Part shown: positions 18,082 to 26,374 of the stretch, one piece after another | How positions within the stretch are numbered: position 1 is the stretch's first letter | How the letters are laid out: each line of letters opens with the position of its first letter | Assembly: GCA_002686085.1 (NCBI GenBank) | Contig: NZAC01000049.1 | Span: 62,001-126,000 of the forward strand | Length of the DNA: 64,000 nt | Reading direction: 5' to 3' | DNA from: Roseibacillus sp. | GTDB taxonomy: Bacteria > Verrucomicrobiota > Verrucomicrobiia > Verrucomicrobiales > Akkermansiaceae | Translations under genes and position numbers: made by a program | The notes under the pieces: model-generated | The model's input: only the letters and a program-made list of their open reading frames with translations | Told to the model about the DNA's origin: nothing | Database searches by the model: none

Positions 18082-21000
18082 ATGAGGCTCTCCACCAAGC
18101 TACTTCTCACGATCTGCGTTCCCCCAGCGCTCATATGGTTAGTGGGAATGTATGTGGTAAAGATTTCGCAGGATCAGATCCGGGAATCTATCCGGACCTC
18201 GGCAGGAGCAGAGGTCCAGTCCGCTCAGGAAGAAATTGACCGTGTCCTGCAGGCCCGAATCGAGACTTGGGAGGAATTTGTCGAGCAACGAAAAGTCATC
18301 GATGCAGTGATGAGGTCTAACCGGTGTCTTCAAGAGCAGGAAGGCCTTATGGATGAACTCTCGGCTGCTTGGAAAGATCCTGAAAAGAGAGGATCCCTGC
18401 CAGCAGGCAGTGTGGATGAGATCTTGATGGATGAACTTGGAGCAACGCTTGTGAAAATGTCAGAATTCAGTGGAGGAATTCGGATTTTCCGGGAGGTACT
18501 CCTCACGAATGCTTTTGGAGGAATCGTGGCGGAGAGTGGTCGGGGCGAAGACTACTTTCATGGGACGGCCTCCTGGTGGAAGATTACCAAGGCTCAAGGG
18601 CGTTATCTTGGGCCTGTCCGCGTGGAGCGGGACGAGAAGGGGGTAGAGGTTGTAATTATTGACTTCTGCCGAAGGGTTGAGGATTCAGCAGGTCGCTTCC
18701 TCGGGGTCCTGAAGGTGGATATCAACCTCGATGAAGTGCTTGAGATTGTCGACTCCCATGCGAGGAGAGGTGGGCGCAACCGGGGAATGGTGCTTCTGAA
18801 CCGCGAGGCAGAATTGATCCGGATTGGGGGAAGGGGAGAAACACGTACGTTGTCAGACGGAAGTCGCTACCTTGTTCAAAATGCTGATAAAAATGAGGCC
18901 GGCGGCCAATTTTTTGAGGGTGAAATGCCCGCTGGCGAGCAGGTATTTACATACTCGAGGCCGTCCGATGAGGGGCTAATGCATACTTTGGGGTGGATGG
19001 CAGTTCATACTGCGGAGACGGATGCTTTACTTGCACCCGTCAGGCAGCTTCGTAACAGCGTCATCCTCGCGGCAGCGGTTGGGACTTTTCTCGGTGTTGC
19101 GATCATGCTTTGGGTCGTACTTCCAGTGTCTTGGAGAATGGTGCGATTGGTAGAGGCAACGAAGCAGTTCGGAAAAGGATCTCAAGATGTCCCGATTCCG
19201 GTCGTTGGGCATGATGAAATCTCTGAACTGAGTCATGAGTTCAACCAGATGAGGACTCGGCTTGGGGAGACTCAGGAGAACCTGCGGGAAGCCATGGAGC
19301 AGGCCAAGGAGGCTAGTAAAGCTAAGGGGGATTTCCTTGCGAACATGAGCCACGAAATCCGTACTCCAATGAATGCCATCATGGGAATTACAGAGCTAAC
19401 TCTAGGCACGGAACTGACCGAAGAGCAGCTCCATTATCAGGTTCTCGTAGAGCAGTCGGCCCACTCCTTGCTGATGGTTTTGAACGATATTCTTGACTAC
19501 TCAAAGATAGAGGCAGGGAAACTGGAGCTCGAGGATCGCGACTTTGATCTCCGGGATTCCGTGGGAGATATTCTTCATACAATGTCGCCCCGGGCAGTTG
19601 AAAAACATATTGAACTGGTCCTGAGGGTCGGGCGGGATGTGCCTAGGATCCTCACGGGGGATCTTACGCGACTGCGGCAGGTAATAGTAAATCTTGTGGG
19701 AAACGCCCTCAAGTTTACGGATAGTGGAGAGGTTGTTCTGGTGGTTGAACGAGTGAAGGAGATCAAGGGACGGGTGGAAATTCTCTTTGAGGTAAGAGAT
19801 ACGGGTATTGGTGTCAGGGCGGACCGATTAGAGAAAATCTTCGAGGTTTTTGCGCAGGCGGACAGCTCAACTACGCGGGAATTTGGAGGATCCGGGCTTG
19901 GTCTGGCCATCTCAAAGCGGATCGTGAAAAAGATGGGAGGTGAGATTTGGGCAGAAAGCGTTATCGGGGAAGGAAGTGTGTTTCGCTTTACGGCACTACT
20001 GGGACGAGGTTCAGAGGAGTGGGATAAGGAAAGAGATTTTCTGGAGCCGCTTGATAGTCTTGAGGTGCTGGTGGTAGAGGATAATGCGACTCAGCTTGAA
20101 ACCCTTGGGGAAATGCTGAAGTCTTGGGGGCTGGAGCCCATTTTATGTTCAGATGTGGCCGCAGCTTTCGGCGTCCTGAAGCGAAAGGAGGAGATAGGCG
20201 GGGACGTGAAGTTGATGATCGTTGACCGGGTCCTGGGTGAGGCCGACGGCATAGAGCTCGCCACACGAATACACGCCCGCTCCCGCTGGAAAAGCCTGCC
20301 GATGATTCTACTTACCTCGGTGAGCGATGGATTACCGGAGAAGGAATTCAATGAGGTTGGAATCAGCAAGGTAGTTAACAAGCCTATCAAGCAGTCACCT
20401 CTTCTTGATGCTGTGATGCTGGCTACGGGGCTGGGAACACGGAAGCCCAAGAAAGGCAGGAGAGAGTCACGTGGGCGGGAGAGGGCCGTCGAGAGCATGA
20501 GTATTCTTCTCGCGGAGGATGGAAAGGTGAATCAGTTAGTGGCTGTTCGTCTCCTTGAGCGCAGAGGGCACCGGGTGACGGTAGTTGAAAACGGAAAGGA
20601 GGCGGTGAATCAATCTCTCAAGCAGAAATTCGATGTCATTCTTATGGATATACAGATGCCGGTAATGAGTGGCTACGAGGCCTGCCGGAAAATCAGAGAG
20701 CTCGAAAAAAAGACCGAAAGTCGCGTTGCCATCGTTGCGATGACGGCGCACGCAATGCCGGGAGATCGAGAAGAGTGTCTGGGGGTTGGAATGGACGATT
20801 ATATTTCGAAGCCTATCGAGTCCGAGGAGTTTTATGAGGTCATTGAGAAATATGGCTCGATTGATAAAGGGGGAGAAGAAATAGCGACGACGGCGCGAGG
20901 TGATCTGAATGAAAAAAGACACCCGCAGGGTGGTGAGAAGGAATTCGATCGGGCGATCTTTGATCCGGAAGCGTTTAGTCAGCGGATCGGGGACGAGGCT

Positions 21001-21312
21001 CTGATGCGTGAACTGATCCTGATATTCGAGGAAGAAATGGAGGCGATGTGGATTTCTCTCCAAGAAGCTGAAGAGCGTCAGGACATGAAATCAATTTATG
21101 AGTCCGCCCATCGTTTGAAGGGGCTGGTTGGGAATTTCTGTGCTCGTCGTGCCTGGGAGTATGCCACCAAGTTAAATGACCGGGCAAAGACAGGGAGCCA
21201 TAGCGATGAAGTGAGTGAGTCAGTGGAAGGCTTTGAGCGAGAGCTGAGATTGTTGGAATCCTCCTTGTGTGATTTCCGGGAGAATCTTGAGAATAAGGTA
21301 AACTCTCTATGA
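18082..21312 (+). CDS. Hybrid sensor histidine kinase with two receiver domains and HPt
   Basis: A membrane kinase of 1076 residues. Order: TM helix 1 (about 5-27), a periplasmic dCache-like sensor (about 30-310), TM helix 2 (about 320-345), HAMP, a short coiled coil, HisKA with phospho-acceptor His 424 in NMSHEIRTPMN, HATPase with DTGIGV and GSGLGLAIS, a first receiver with Asp 715 (IVDRVLG), a second receiver with Asp 856 (LMDIQMPVMSGYEA), and an HPt domain with His 1010 (SAHRLKGLVGN). The full phosphorelay is thus in one protein. ATG 18082 is preferred over the adjacent GTG 18079. No separate response regulator gene is nearby, so the output is unknown. It follows the DUF1552 gene by 86 bp. 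Confidence 0.92.
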   Translation: MRLSTKLLLTICVPPALIWLVGMYVVKISQDQIRESIRTSAGAEVQSAQEEIDRVLQARIETWEEFVEQRKVIDAVMRSNRCLQEQEGLMDELSAAWKDPEKRGSLPAGSVDEILMDELGATLVKMSEFSGGIRIFREVLLTNAFGGIVAESGRGEDYFHGTASWWKITKAQGRYLGPVRVERDEKGVEVVIIDFCRRVEDSAGRFLGVLKVDINLDEVLEIVDSHARRGGRNRGMVLLNREAELIRIGGRGETRTLSDGSRYLVQNADKNEAGGQFFEGEMPAGEQVFTYSRPSDEGLMHTLGWMAVHTAETDALLAPVRQLRNSVILAAAVGTFLGVAIMLWVVLPVSWRMVRLVEATKQFGKGSQDVPIPVVGHDEISELSHEFNQMRTRLGETQENLREAMEQAKEASKAKGDFLANMSHEIRTPMNAIMGITELTLGTELTEEQLHYQVLVEQSAHSLLMVLNDILDYSKIEAGKLELEDRDFDLRDSVGDILHTMSPRAVEKHIELVLRVGRDVPRILTGDLTRLRQVIVNLVGNALKFTDSGEVVLVVERVKEIKGRVEILFEVRDTGIGVRADRLEKIFEVFAQADSSTTREFGGSGLGLAISKRIVKKMGGEIWAESVIGEGSVFRFTALLGRGSEEWDKERDFLEPLDSLEVLVVEDNATQLETLGEMLKSWGLEPILCSDVAAAFGVLKRKEEIGGDVKLMIVDRVLGEADGIELATRIHARSRWKSLPMILLTSVSDGLPEKEFNEVGISKVVNKPIKQSPLLDAVMLATGLGTRKPKKGRRESRGRERAVESMSILLAEDGKVNQLVAVRLLERRGHRVTVVENGKEAVNQSLKQKFDVILMDIQMPVMSGYEACRKIRELEKKTESRVAIVAMTAHAMPGDREECLGVGMDDYISKPIESEEFYEVIEKYGSIDKGGEEIATTARGDLNEKRHPQGGEKEFDRAIFDPEAFSQRIGDEALMRELILIFEEEMEAMWISLQEAEERQDMKSIYESAHRLKGLVGNFCARRAWEYATKLNDRAKTGSHSDEVSESVEGFERELRLLESSLCDFRENLENKVNSL

Positions 21313-21408
21313 TCGAGTGACCCTGAGAAGGTTAGCGGTGTTGGTAGGATCAAAGAGCAGAGAGGAGTCGGGGTTGCAAAAAGTGGTTCGTTATTATGTT
21401 CTCGGAGG

Positions 21409-22257
21409 ATGAAGTCCTTGGTTTGGATGAATGGCTCACTTCAGCCCTCTGAGGAAATATGTATTTCGCCATTCGATCACGGATTTACGGTAGGTAATGG
21501 GGTCTTTGAGACTATGATCTCCTATGAGGAGGCCCCGTTCGCTTTCACGAGGCATTATGAACGGCTTGAGCGTTCAGCATCAGTCATGGGGCTATCGCTG
21601 CGCCCGCAAAATGAGCTTTTTGAGGCAAGCCTTCAGGTTCTAGAAGTCAATGATTTGACGGGAAGTCGGGCTCGCTTGCGAGTCACGGTCACCGGGGGAC
21701 CTGCTCCATTAGGGAGCGAGCGGGGGAATTCCGGGGAGACCACGCTGGTTGCTGCCAGCCCCACGTTGGAATGGAGCGATATGGAGGATGTGATCGTGGT
21801 GTCTCACTCACGCAACGAGAATGGTGCTCTTGTTGGAGTGAAATCGACCTCTTATGGAGAAAATGTGGTGGCTCTGGAGGAAGCGAGATCTCTTGGGGCC
21901 GGTGAGGCGATCTTCCCCAATACGAGAGGTGAGTTGTGTGAGGGTACGGGTTCCAACGTGTTTCTTGTGAGCGAGGGAGTGCTTCTGACTCCTCCACTGA
22001 GTGGGGGATGTCTGGCTGGCGTTACCAGGGCTCTGGTCATCGAGTTGTGTATGCGTGAGGGGATTGAGGTCAGCGAGAAAGCTGTTCCCGTGACGCTCTT
22101 GGAACGGGCAGAGGAGGCGTTCCTGACCTCGACCACAAGGGGAGTGCACGCGATCAGGGAAGTGAATGGAAAAATCCTAGGCCGTGAGCCGGGCCAGATT
22201 ACGAGAAGACTCGGAAGAGCCTTCCGAGCGCTAGCAGAAACAGAGATAGACCCTTGA
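21409..22257 (+). CDS. Class IV PLP aminotransferase (BCAT/aminodeoxychorismate lyase-like)
   Basis: A 282-residue fold-type IV PLP enzyme. Seen: the opening VWMNGSLQP, FDHGFTVGNGVFETM, the PLP-binding Lys in VGVKSTSYGENVVALEEA (about residue 147), NTRGELCEGTGSNVFLV with the conserved Glu, and AFLTSTTRGVHAI. The family includes branched-chain aminotransferases, D-amino acid aminotransferases and 4-amino-4-deoxychorismate lyase (PabC). The length and the STTRGV segment do not settle which. No folate or branched-chain genes are adjacent, so no symbol is given. It converges with the PIN toxin gene, with 11 bp between the stops. Confidence 0.8.
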   Translation: MKSLVWMNGSLQPSEEICISPFDHGFTVGNGVFETMISYEEAPFAFTRHYERLERSASVMGLSLRPQNELFEASLQVLEVNDLTGSRARLRVTVTGGPAPLGSERGNSGETTLVAASPTLEWSDMEDVIVVSHSRNENGALVGVKSTSYGENVVALEEARSLGAGEAIFPNTRGELCEGTGSNVFLVSEGVLLTPPLSGGCLAGVTRALVIELCMREGIEVSEKAVPVTLLERAEEAFLTSTTRGVHAIREVNGKILGREPGQITRRLGRAFRALAETEIDP

Positions 22258-22268
22258 GGCCACTCAGA

Positions 22269-22655
22269 TCACCAGACACGCTTCACACCGTAGGAGTCAA
22301 AGATTTGATTGGGACTGATAAGCGAAGCGCCTTGCTCCAGAGCTTCAGCAACCAGAAGGCGATCGAAAGGGTCCCGATGATGCCTAGGGAGGCGGGTAGT
22401 TCGGGCGAGAGCCGCTGAGCTCAAGGGGAGTATCTCGAGTCCTATGGACTCGATAGTAGTGTTGAATTCTTCCCCGAGACCGTAGGGAATTCTCAGACGC
22501 CCAAGTCCTGTTTTTACCGCAAGTTCCCAGGACGTAACGGAACTGACGAGGGATCTGGAATCCCCTTGCTCAATCAGGTTTGCCGCGGTTTCTGAAAGCT
22601 CGGGGGCACCCTCGAGAAACCAGACGACCGTATTGGAGTCGAGTAGAAGATTCAT
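22269..22655 (-). CDS. PIN-domain ribonuclease toxin (VapC-like)
   Basis: A 128-residue PIN domain protein. Acidic metal-binding residues are at LLLDSNTVVWFLEG (Asp 5), SVTSWELAVK (Glu) and HHRDPFDRLLVAEAL (Asp residues), followed by SLISPNQIFDSYGVKRVW. This is the 'type II toxin-antitoxin system VapC family' pattern usually paired with Phd/YefM-type antitoxins. I use ATG 22655 because it opens the PIN fold directly; a longer frame to 22733 begins inside a strong hairpin and is unlikely. The antitoxin gene lies upstream on the same strand, but 258 bp away instead of the usual overlap or few bases. Toxins of this kind cleave tRNA or rRNA. Confidence 0.85.
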   Translation of the reverse strand: MNLLLDSNTVVWFLEGAPELSETAANLIEQGDSRSLVSSVTSWELAVKTGLGRLRIPYGLGEEFNTTIESIGLEILPLSSAALARTTRLPRHHRDPFDRLLVAEALEQGASLISPNQIFDSYGVKRVW

Positions 22656-22680
22656 TAGTACAGCAGGGTGAATTCTCAAT

Positions 22681-22730
22681 AGTCGTTTGCGACTAGGAGA
22701 CCGGACCCCGGGATCAGTCCCGGGGTCCGG
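22681..22730. repeat. Two adjacent perfect hairpins between antitoxin and toxin
   Basis: A small palindrome (AGTCG-TTTG-CGACT, 22681-22694) is followed by a 13-bp perfect GC-rich stem with tetraloop TCAG (22701-22713 pairing with 22718-22730). Neither strand has a T-run next to the stem, so a standard intrinsic terminator is unlikely. The pair sits in the 258-bp stretch separating the antitoxin gene from the toxin gene and would be in their shared transcript. It may be a REP-like element or a structure limiting toxin expression. The rest of the stretch holds no convincing gene. Confidence 0.75.
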
Positions 22731-22913
22731 CAAGGCAGGGGGTTTCAGGGCAGCAGTAAAGTGAGATCAGTCGTAGAGACTTTTCAGCTCGGGGTAACTC
22801 AATCTGAGGATAGAGAATCCAGATATCGGAGAGTGAATTTCGAGAGGCTTCGGGCGCGGAGGACTCGTGCGGCACGACCGAGAAACAGGGGCACAGCTAA
22901 GAGGCGATTCGCT

Positions 22914-23123
22914 TCAGAGGGGTTCATCGAAGTCGTCAGCCATCCAGAACTCAGATCCGCTTGCCATGCCTCGTCTTGGTAGATTCGGTTGCGTCGTGGG
23001 TGGGCGAAGTTCGGCTACGGTGCGACCATGCTTCGTGATCTGGAACACTTCGCCGTCGGTCATAATCTCTGCCACGATAGAGCTCAGTTTGGTCTTGGCT
23101 TCAAAGATTCCAATTCTCCTCAC
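22914..23123 (-). CDS. Phd/YefM-family antitoxin
   Basis: A 69-residue protein starting at GTG 23123 with RRIGIFEAKTKLSSIVAEI, the DNA-binding N-terminus of Phd/YefM antitoxins, followed by QITKHGRTVAEL. It ends MADDFDEPL. In many relatives this DDFDEPL motif is followed by further residues that contact the toxin, so this copy may have a slightly short toxin-binding tail. The PIN toxin gene follows on the same strand after 258 bp. A perfect inverted repeat 8 bp upstream of the start is a likely autoregulatory operator. Confidence 0.8.
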   Translation of the reverse strand: MRRIGIFEAKTKLSSIVAEIMTDGEVFQITKHGRTVAELRPPTTQPNLPRRGMASGSEFWMADDFDEPL

Positions 23124-23131
23124 GGAAAATA

Positions 23132-23148
23132 AACTAGTCTAACTAGTT
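23132..23148. promoter_or_regulatory. Probable antitoxin operator (AACTAGT-CTA-ACTAGTT)
   Basis: A perfect inverted repeat with 7-bp arms and a 3-bp centre lies 8 bp upstream of the GTG start of the Phd/YefM-type antitoxin. Each half contains the palindrome ACTAGT. Antitoxins of this family bind palindromes over their own promoters, so autoregulation is the simplest reading. The role is inferred from position and symmetry. Confidence 0.6.
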
Positions 23149-23298
23149 CAAATAGAAAAGAGAAAAGTAAAGCGCCTCTGTTTTTCACACAAAATCTTGT
23201 CTATTAGAGTGTTACAATGAATTGAGTCGATCAGATCTACCTAGAGATAGGCAAAACACTACCGATTTTGAGGCTAGGTTGGCCTCGATTCCCGCTGC

Positions 23299-24675
23299 TC
23301 AGGGTCTAAGAAACTTTCTTAGGCGACTCAGTTTATCTCTGTAGGGCGGCTTGACCGTGAATGGGTCGCGGGTCAGCCAGCGGCGGGTAAAGGAGCGCTC
23401 ATGGCTGAACTGCTCGAATCCTGACCGGCCCCGATAACGGCCCATTCCGCTTTTGCCTAGTCCGCCGATGGGAAGCAGGTGATTCGTCCCGGTCTTCATG
23501 ACGTCGTTGAAGCAAACCGAGCCTGATGGGAGAGATTTCGCGATTTGCTCACTTTCTCCTCGATTGTTCGAGAAGATATAGAGGGCGAGGGGGGCGGGCA
23601 TGCTTTTCAGATGCTGGAGAGCCTGCGCAAGATTTGCACAGGGCAGGATAGGAAGCAGGGGGCCGAAGATCTCTTCCTGCATTACAGGAGAGTCCCATTG
23701 TGTGTTTGGGAGAAGGCGGGGTGCGAGAGAGAGTTTCCCATTGTCATCCGGGCCAATGGATATTGTATCAGAGGTAGTAAGATTTTGCAGCCTCTGGTAG
23801 TGCCTCCTATTTACGATTTTCGCTAAATCCCGATCAGAAGTTACCCCGTATAACCGCCGGATCTCTTCTTCACAGAGTTGGAGGAAAGTATCGTGGAGCT
23901 CAGAGGGCAGAACTACAAAGTCTGGGGCGATACATGTTTGTCCTGCATTAAAGAATTTCCCGGCAATAATACGCTCTGCAGCTTTCTCCAGATCCACATC
24001 GTGGTCGACTAGACAGGGGCATTTTCCACCCAGTTCCAGAAGAACTGGGGAGAGATTCCTGGCTCCGGCTTCAGCATAGAGGCGTCCCACCTTTTCGCCG
24101 CCCGTATAGCAAAAGAATTCAAAAGGAAGAGTGAGCAGAGCTTCTCCGGTTGCGGAGCCGCCCGTGATCACGGTGGCGTGGCCCGGGTCAAATACGGATG
24201 CGATCAGATCTGAAACAAAGGCGGAGGTTGCTGGGGCACATTCAGACGGTTTGAGAATGACGCAGTTTCCAGACGCAATAGCAGAGATCAGGGGGCTTAG
24301 TGAGAGTTGCAGGGGATAATTCCAGGGGGAAGCGATCAGCACTCGTCCGAAGGGTTGTCTTCGAATTTCGCTACGTGCCGGCCAGAAATAAAATGGATTT
24401 GCGGCGCGTCGGGGCTTCTGCCACCGCTTCAGGTTCTTCAGGCAATGTCTGAGTTCGCATCTGAGAAAGTGTATTTCTGCCAGCCAGGCCTCAAGTGCAG
24501 GTTTGCCAAGGTCGGCCTGTAGGGCCTCGAGCGCCTCATCAGTCCGCTTTTCCAGCTCTTGGGAAAGTCGGGCCAAGCTCTTGTGGCGGAGGGTCAGATC
24601 CTGAGATTTGCCGGTCTCGAAGAACTCCTTCTGCTTGTGGAATATCGCTTGAAAATCGTGGGTATGTTCGGCCAT
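23299..24675 (-). CDS. Aldehyde dehydrogenase, probably carotenoid (diaponeurosporenal-type)
   Basis: A 458-residue NAD(P)-dependent aldehyde dehydrogenase of the short, class 3-like type. Seen: FGRVLIASPWNYPLQLSLSP, NCVILKPSECAPAT, the general-base Glu in PVLLELGGKCP, and the catalytic Cys in FNAGQTCIAPDF. ATG 24675 (MAEHTHDF) is preferred; the frame extends to 24786 but without family similarity. It is divergent from the carotenoid-type operon, with 148 bp between the starts. In staphyloxanthin synthesis an aldehyde dehydrogenase oxidises 4,4'-diaponeurosporenal to the acid before glycosylation; the genes next door supply the other steps, so I infer that role here. Alone, the sequence would only say fatty or aromatic aldehyde dehydrogenase. 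Confidence 0.8.
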   Translation of the reverse strand: MAEHTHDFQAIFHKQKEFFETGKSQDLTLRHKSLARLSQELEKRTDEALEALQADLGKPALEAWLAEIHFLRCELRHCLKNLKRWQKPRRAANPFYFWPARSEIRRQPFGRVLIASPWNYPLQLSLSPLISAIASGNCVILKPSECAPATSAFVSDLIASVFDPGHATVITGGSATGEALLTLPFEFFCYTGGEKVGRLYAEAGARNLSPVLLELGGKCPCLVDHDVDLEKAAERIIAGKFFNAGQTCIAPDFVVLPSELHDTFLQLCEEEIRRLYGVTSDRDLAKIVNRRHYQRLQNLTTSDTISIGPDDNGKLSLAPRLLPNTQWDSPVMQEEIFGPLLPILPCANLAQALQHLKSMPAPLALYIFSNNRGESEQIAKSLPSGSVCFNDVMKTGTNHLLPIGGLGKSGMGRYRGRSGFEQFSHERSFTRRWLTRDPFTVKPPYRDKLSRLRKFLRP

Positions 24676-24823
24676 GGCCCGGTCTACCCCACCAGTGTGG
24701 CCGAGAATGGGGAGGTGCTCAACCTTTGTAGGCCTAAGAAAGGGTCGAAATCCGCTTTGCGGTTGAATCGCTGGAGATCTCGCCAATCATAGCGGTGGTT
24801 CAAGTATCCGAAAGAATATCCTT

Positions 24824-26350
24824 ATGGTCGCTTCCCCTACGCAAAGAAACAAATCTGTCCTCGTCATAGGGGCAGGGCTGGGAGGGCTTGCAGCAGCCAT
24901 CTCCCTTCGTGCGGAAGGTTTTGACGTTCAGATTGTCGAAAAGAACACCCAAGTCGGGGGCAAGCTGAACTTCAAGGAGATCGAAGGTTTTGGTTTTGAT
25001 CTGGGGCCATCCATTTTCACGCTGCCTCACCTCTTTCGAAGCCTGTTCGAGCGAGCCGGAAGAAAAATGGAAGACTACCTCGAGTTAGAGTCGGTGAGTC
25101 CTCATTGGCGGAACTTTTTTGAGGATGGAACGACTCTTGATCTTGAGGAGAACCCGAAGCTCATGCGTGCGGAGTTAGACAAATTGCCAGGAAATGGGGA
25201 GCACCACTGGCGGCAATTCCAAAAGTTCATGACCTATGCACGGGGTCAATACGATCTCGTTAACGAAGGATATTTTAGCAAGGGACTGGATAATGTGTGG
25301 GAGTTCATCCGTCACTATGGGTGGCGCAAACTGTTGTTCCAGATGGACCATCGAAACAGCATGGCGGGCTCCATTGCCGATCACTTTGATGACGAATACC
25401 TGAGAAGGATATTCGAATACTTCATCAAATATGTGGGCTCGTCGGCTCATGATGCCCCCGGCTACATGAACATGATGCCGGTGATCCAGTTCGATTACGG
25501 GCTTTGGTACGTAAAAGGTGGAATGTATAATCTCGCACGAGGACTCGAGCGTCTCGTTCGTGAGCTTGGGATCGGACTGCGACTGGGTGAGGAAGTGTGT
25601 AAGATTAATCGAGCAGGGGGACGGGCCGTGAGTGGAGTGACGCTCGAGGGGGGCGAAGAGCTCAGCGCTGATTACGTGGTTTGCAACATGGAAGTCCTGC
25701 CTGCATATCGCCGACTCCTGAGTGAGCCGCCAGCTTTCATGAGGAAGCTGGAGCGTTTCAAGCCAGCCTGCTCCGGGCTTGTTCTCCACCTTGGGACAGA
25801 TCGGATCTACCCAGAACTGGCTCATCACAATTTCTTTTATTCGCAAAAACAGAGTGATCATTTTAATTCGGTTTTCCAGGAGGGAAAACTCCCGGAGGAT
25901 CCTACGATTTATCTCGTTGCGCCGACTCGGACCGACCCAAGCAAAGCTCCGGAGGGTCATGACAACCTGAAGATTCTTCCGCATATACCGCCAATCGATC
26001 CGGAGAACCCGCATACTATCGAGGATTATATGAGGCTCAAGGAGCGGGTAATTGATAAGCTGGAGAGGATGGGTCTTGAAAACCTCCGAAAGCACACAGT
26101 GGTGGAAGACCTCCTTACACCCGTTGATATCGAGGAGCTGTACAACTCGAACCAGGGGTCCATATACGGGGTGGTCACTGACTGGAAATTGAACAGGGGC
26201 TTCAAGGCTCCGAAGCAGTCTAGCAAGTATCGCAATCTCTTTTTTACCGGGGGAAGTGTTAATCCGGGCGGAGGAATGCCGATGGCGATCCTCTGCGGGC
26301 AGAAAGTGTCCGACAGGGTGGTCTCTTCCGAGGAAAAGTATCGCTCCTGA
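24824..26350 (+). CDS. CrtI-family carotenoid desaturase/oxygenase (CrtN/CrtP type), first copy
   Basis: A 508-residue flavoprotein. The N-terminal dinucleotide fold is VLVIGAGLGGLAAAISLRAEG followed by VEKNTQVGGKL. The substrate half includes FDLGPSIFTLP and WYVKGGMYNLARGLERL, and the C-terminal FAD motif is FFTGGSVNPGGGMPMAILCG. This is the phytoene-desaturase superfamily, which contains the C30 desaturase CrtN and the terminal oxidase CrtP. A second member is at 31075-32619, so one probably desaturates and the other oxidises the end group. The PGGG variant here against PGSG in the other copy hints at different roles, but I cannot assign them. It is the first gene of the carotenoid-type operon. 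Confidence 0.88.
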   Translation: MVASPTQRNKSVLVIGAGLGGLAAAISLRAEGFDVQIVEKNTQVGGKLNFKEIEGFGFDLGPSIFTLPHLFRSLFERAGRKMEDYLELESVSPHWRNFFEDGTTLDLEENPKLMRAELDKLPGNGEHHWRQFQKFMTYARGQYDLVNEGYFSKGLDNVWEFIRHYGWRKLLFQMDHRNSMAGSIADHFDDEYLRRIFEYFIKYVGSSAHDAPGYMNMMPVIQFDYGLWYVKGGMYNLARGLERLVRELGIGLRLGEEVCKINRAGGRAVSGVTLEGGEELSADYVVCNMEVLPAYRRLLSEPPAFMRKLERFKPACSGLVLHLGTDRIYPELAHHNFFYSQKQSDHFNSVFQEGKLPEDPTIYLVAPTRTDPSKAPEGHDNLKILPHIPPIDPENPHTIEDYMRLKERVIDKLERMGLENLRKHTVVEDLLTPVDIEELYNSNQGSIYGVVTDWKLNRGFKAPKQSSKYRNLFFTGGSVNPGGGMPMAILCGQKVSDRVVSSEEKYRS

Positions 26351-26374
26351 GCTGGATTATCGGTTTTCCTTTTT

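Noticed and set aside
22701-22730. The 13-bp hairpin as an intrinsic terminator
   Set aside because: No T-run follows on either strand, so it is reported as a hairpin only.
22761-22982. A 73-codon plus-strand frame in the antitoxin-toxin gap
   Set aside because: Arg-rich, no recognisable motif, and overlaps the antitoxin gene antisense.
24676-24786. A 37-residue N-terminal extension of the aldehyde dehydrogenase
   Set aside because: No similarity to the family and it would occupy most of the divergent promoter region before the carotenoid operon.
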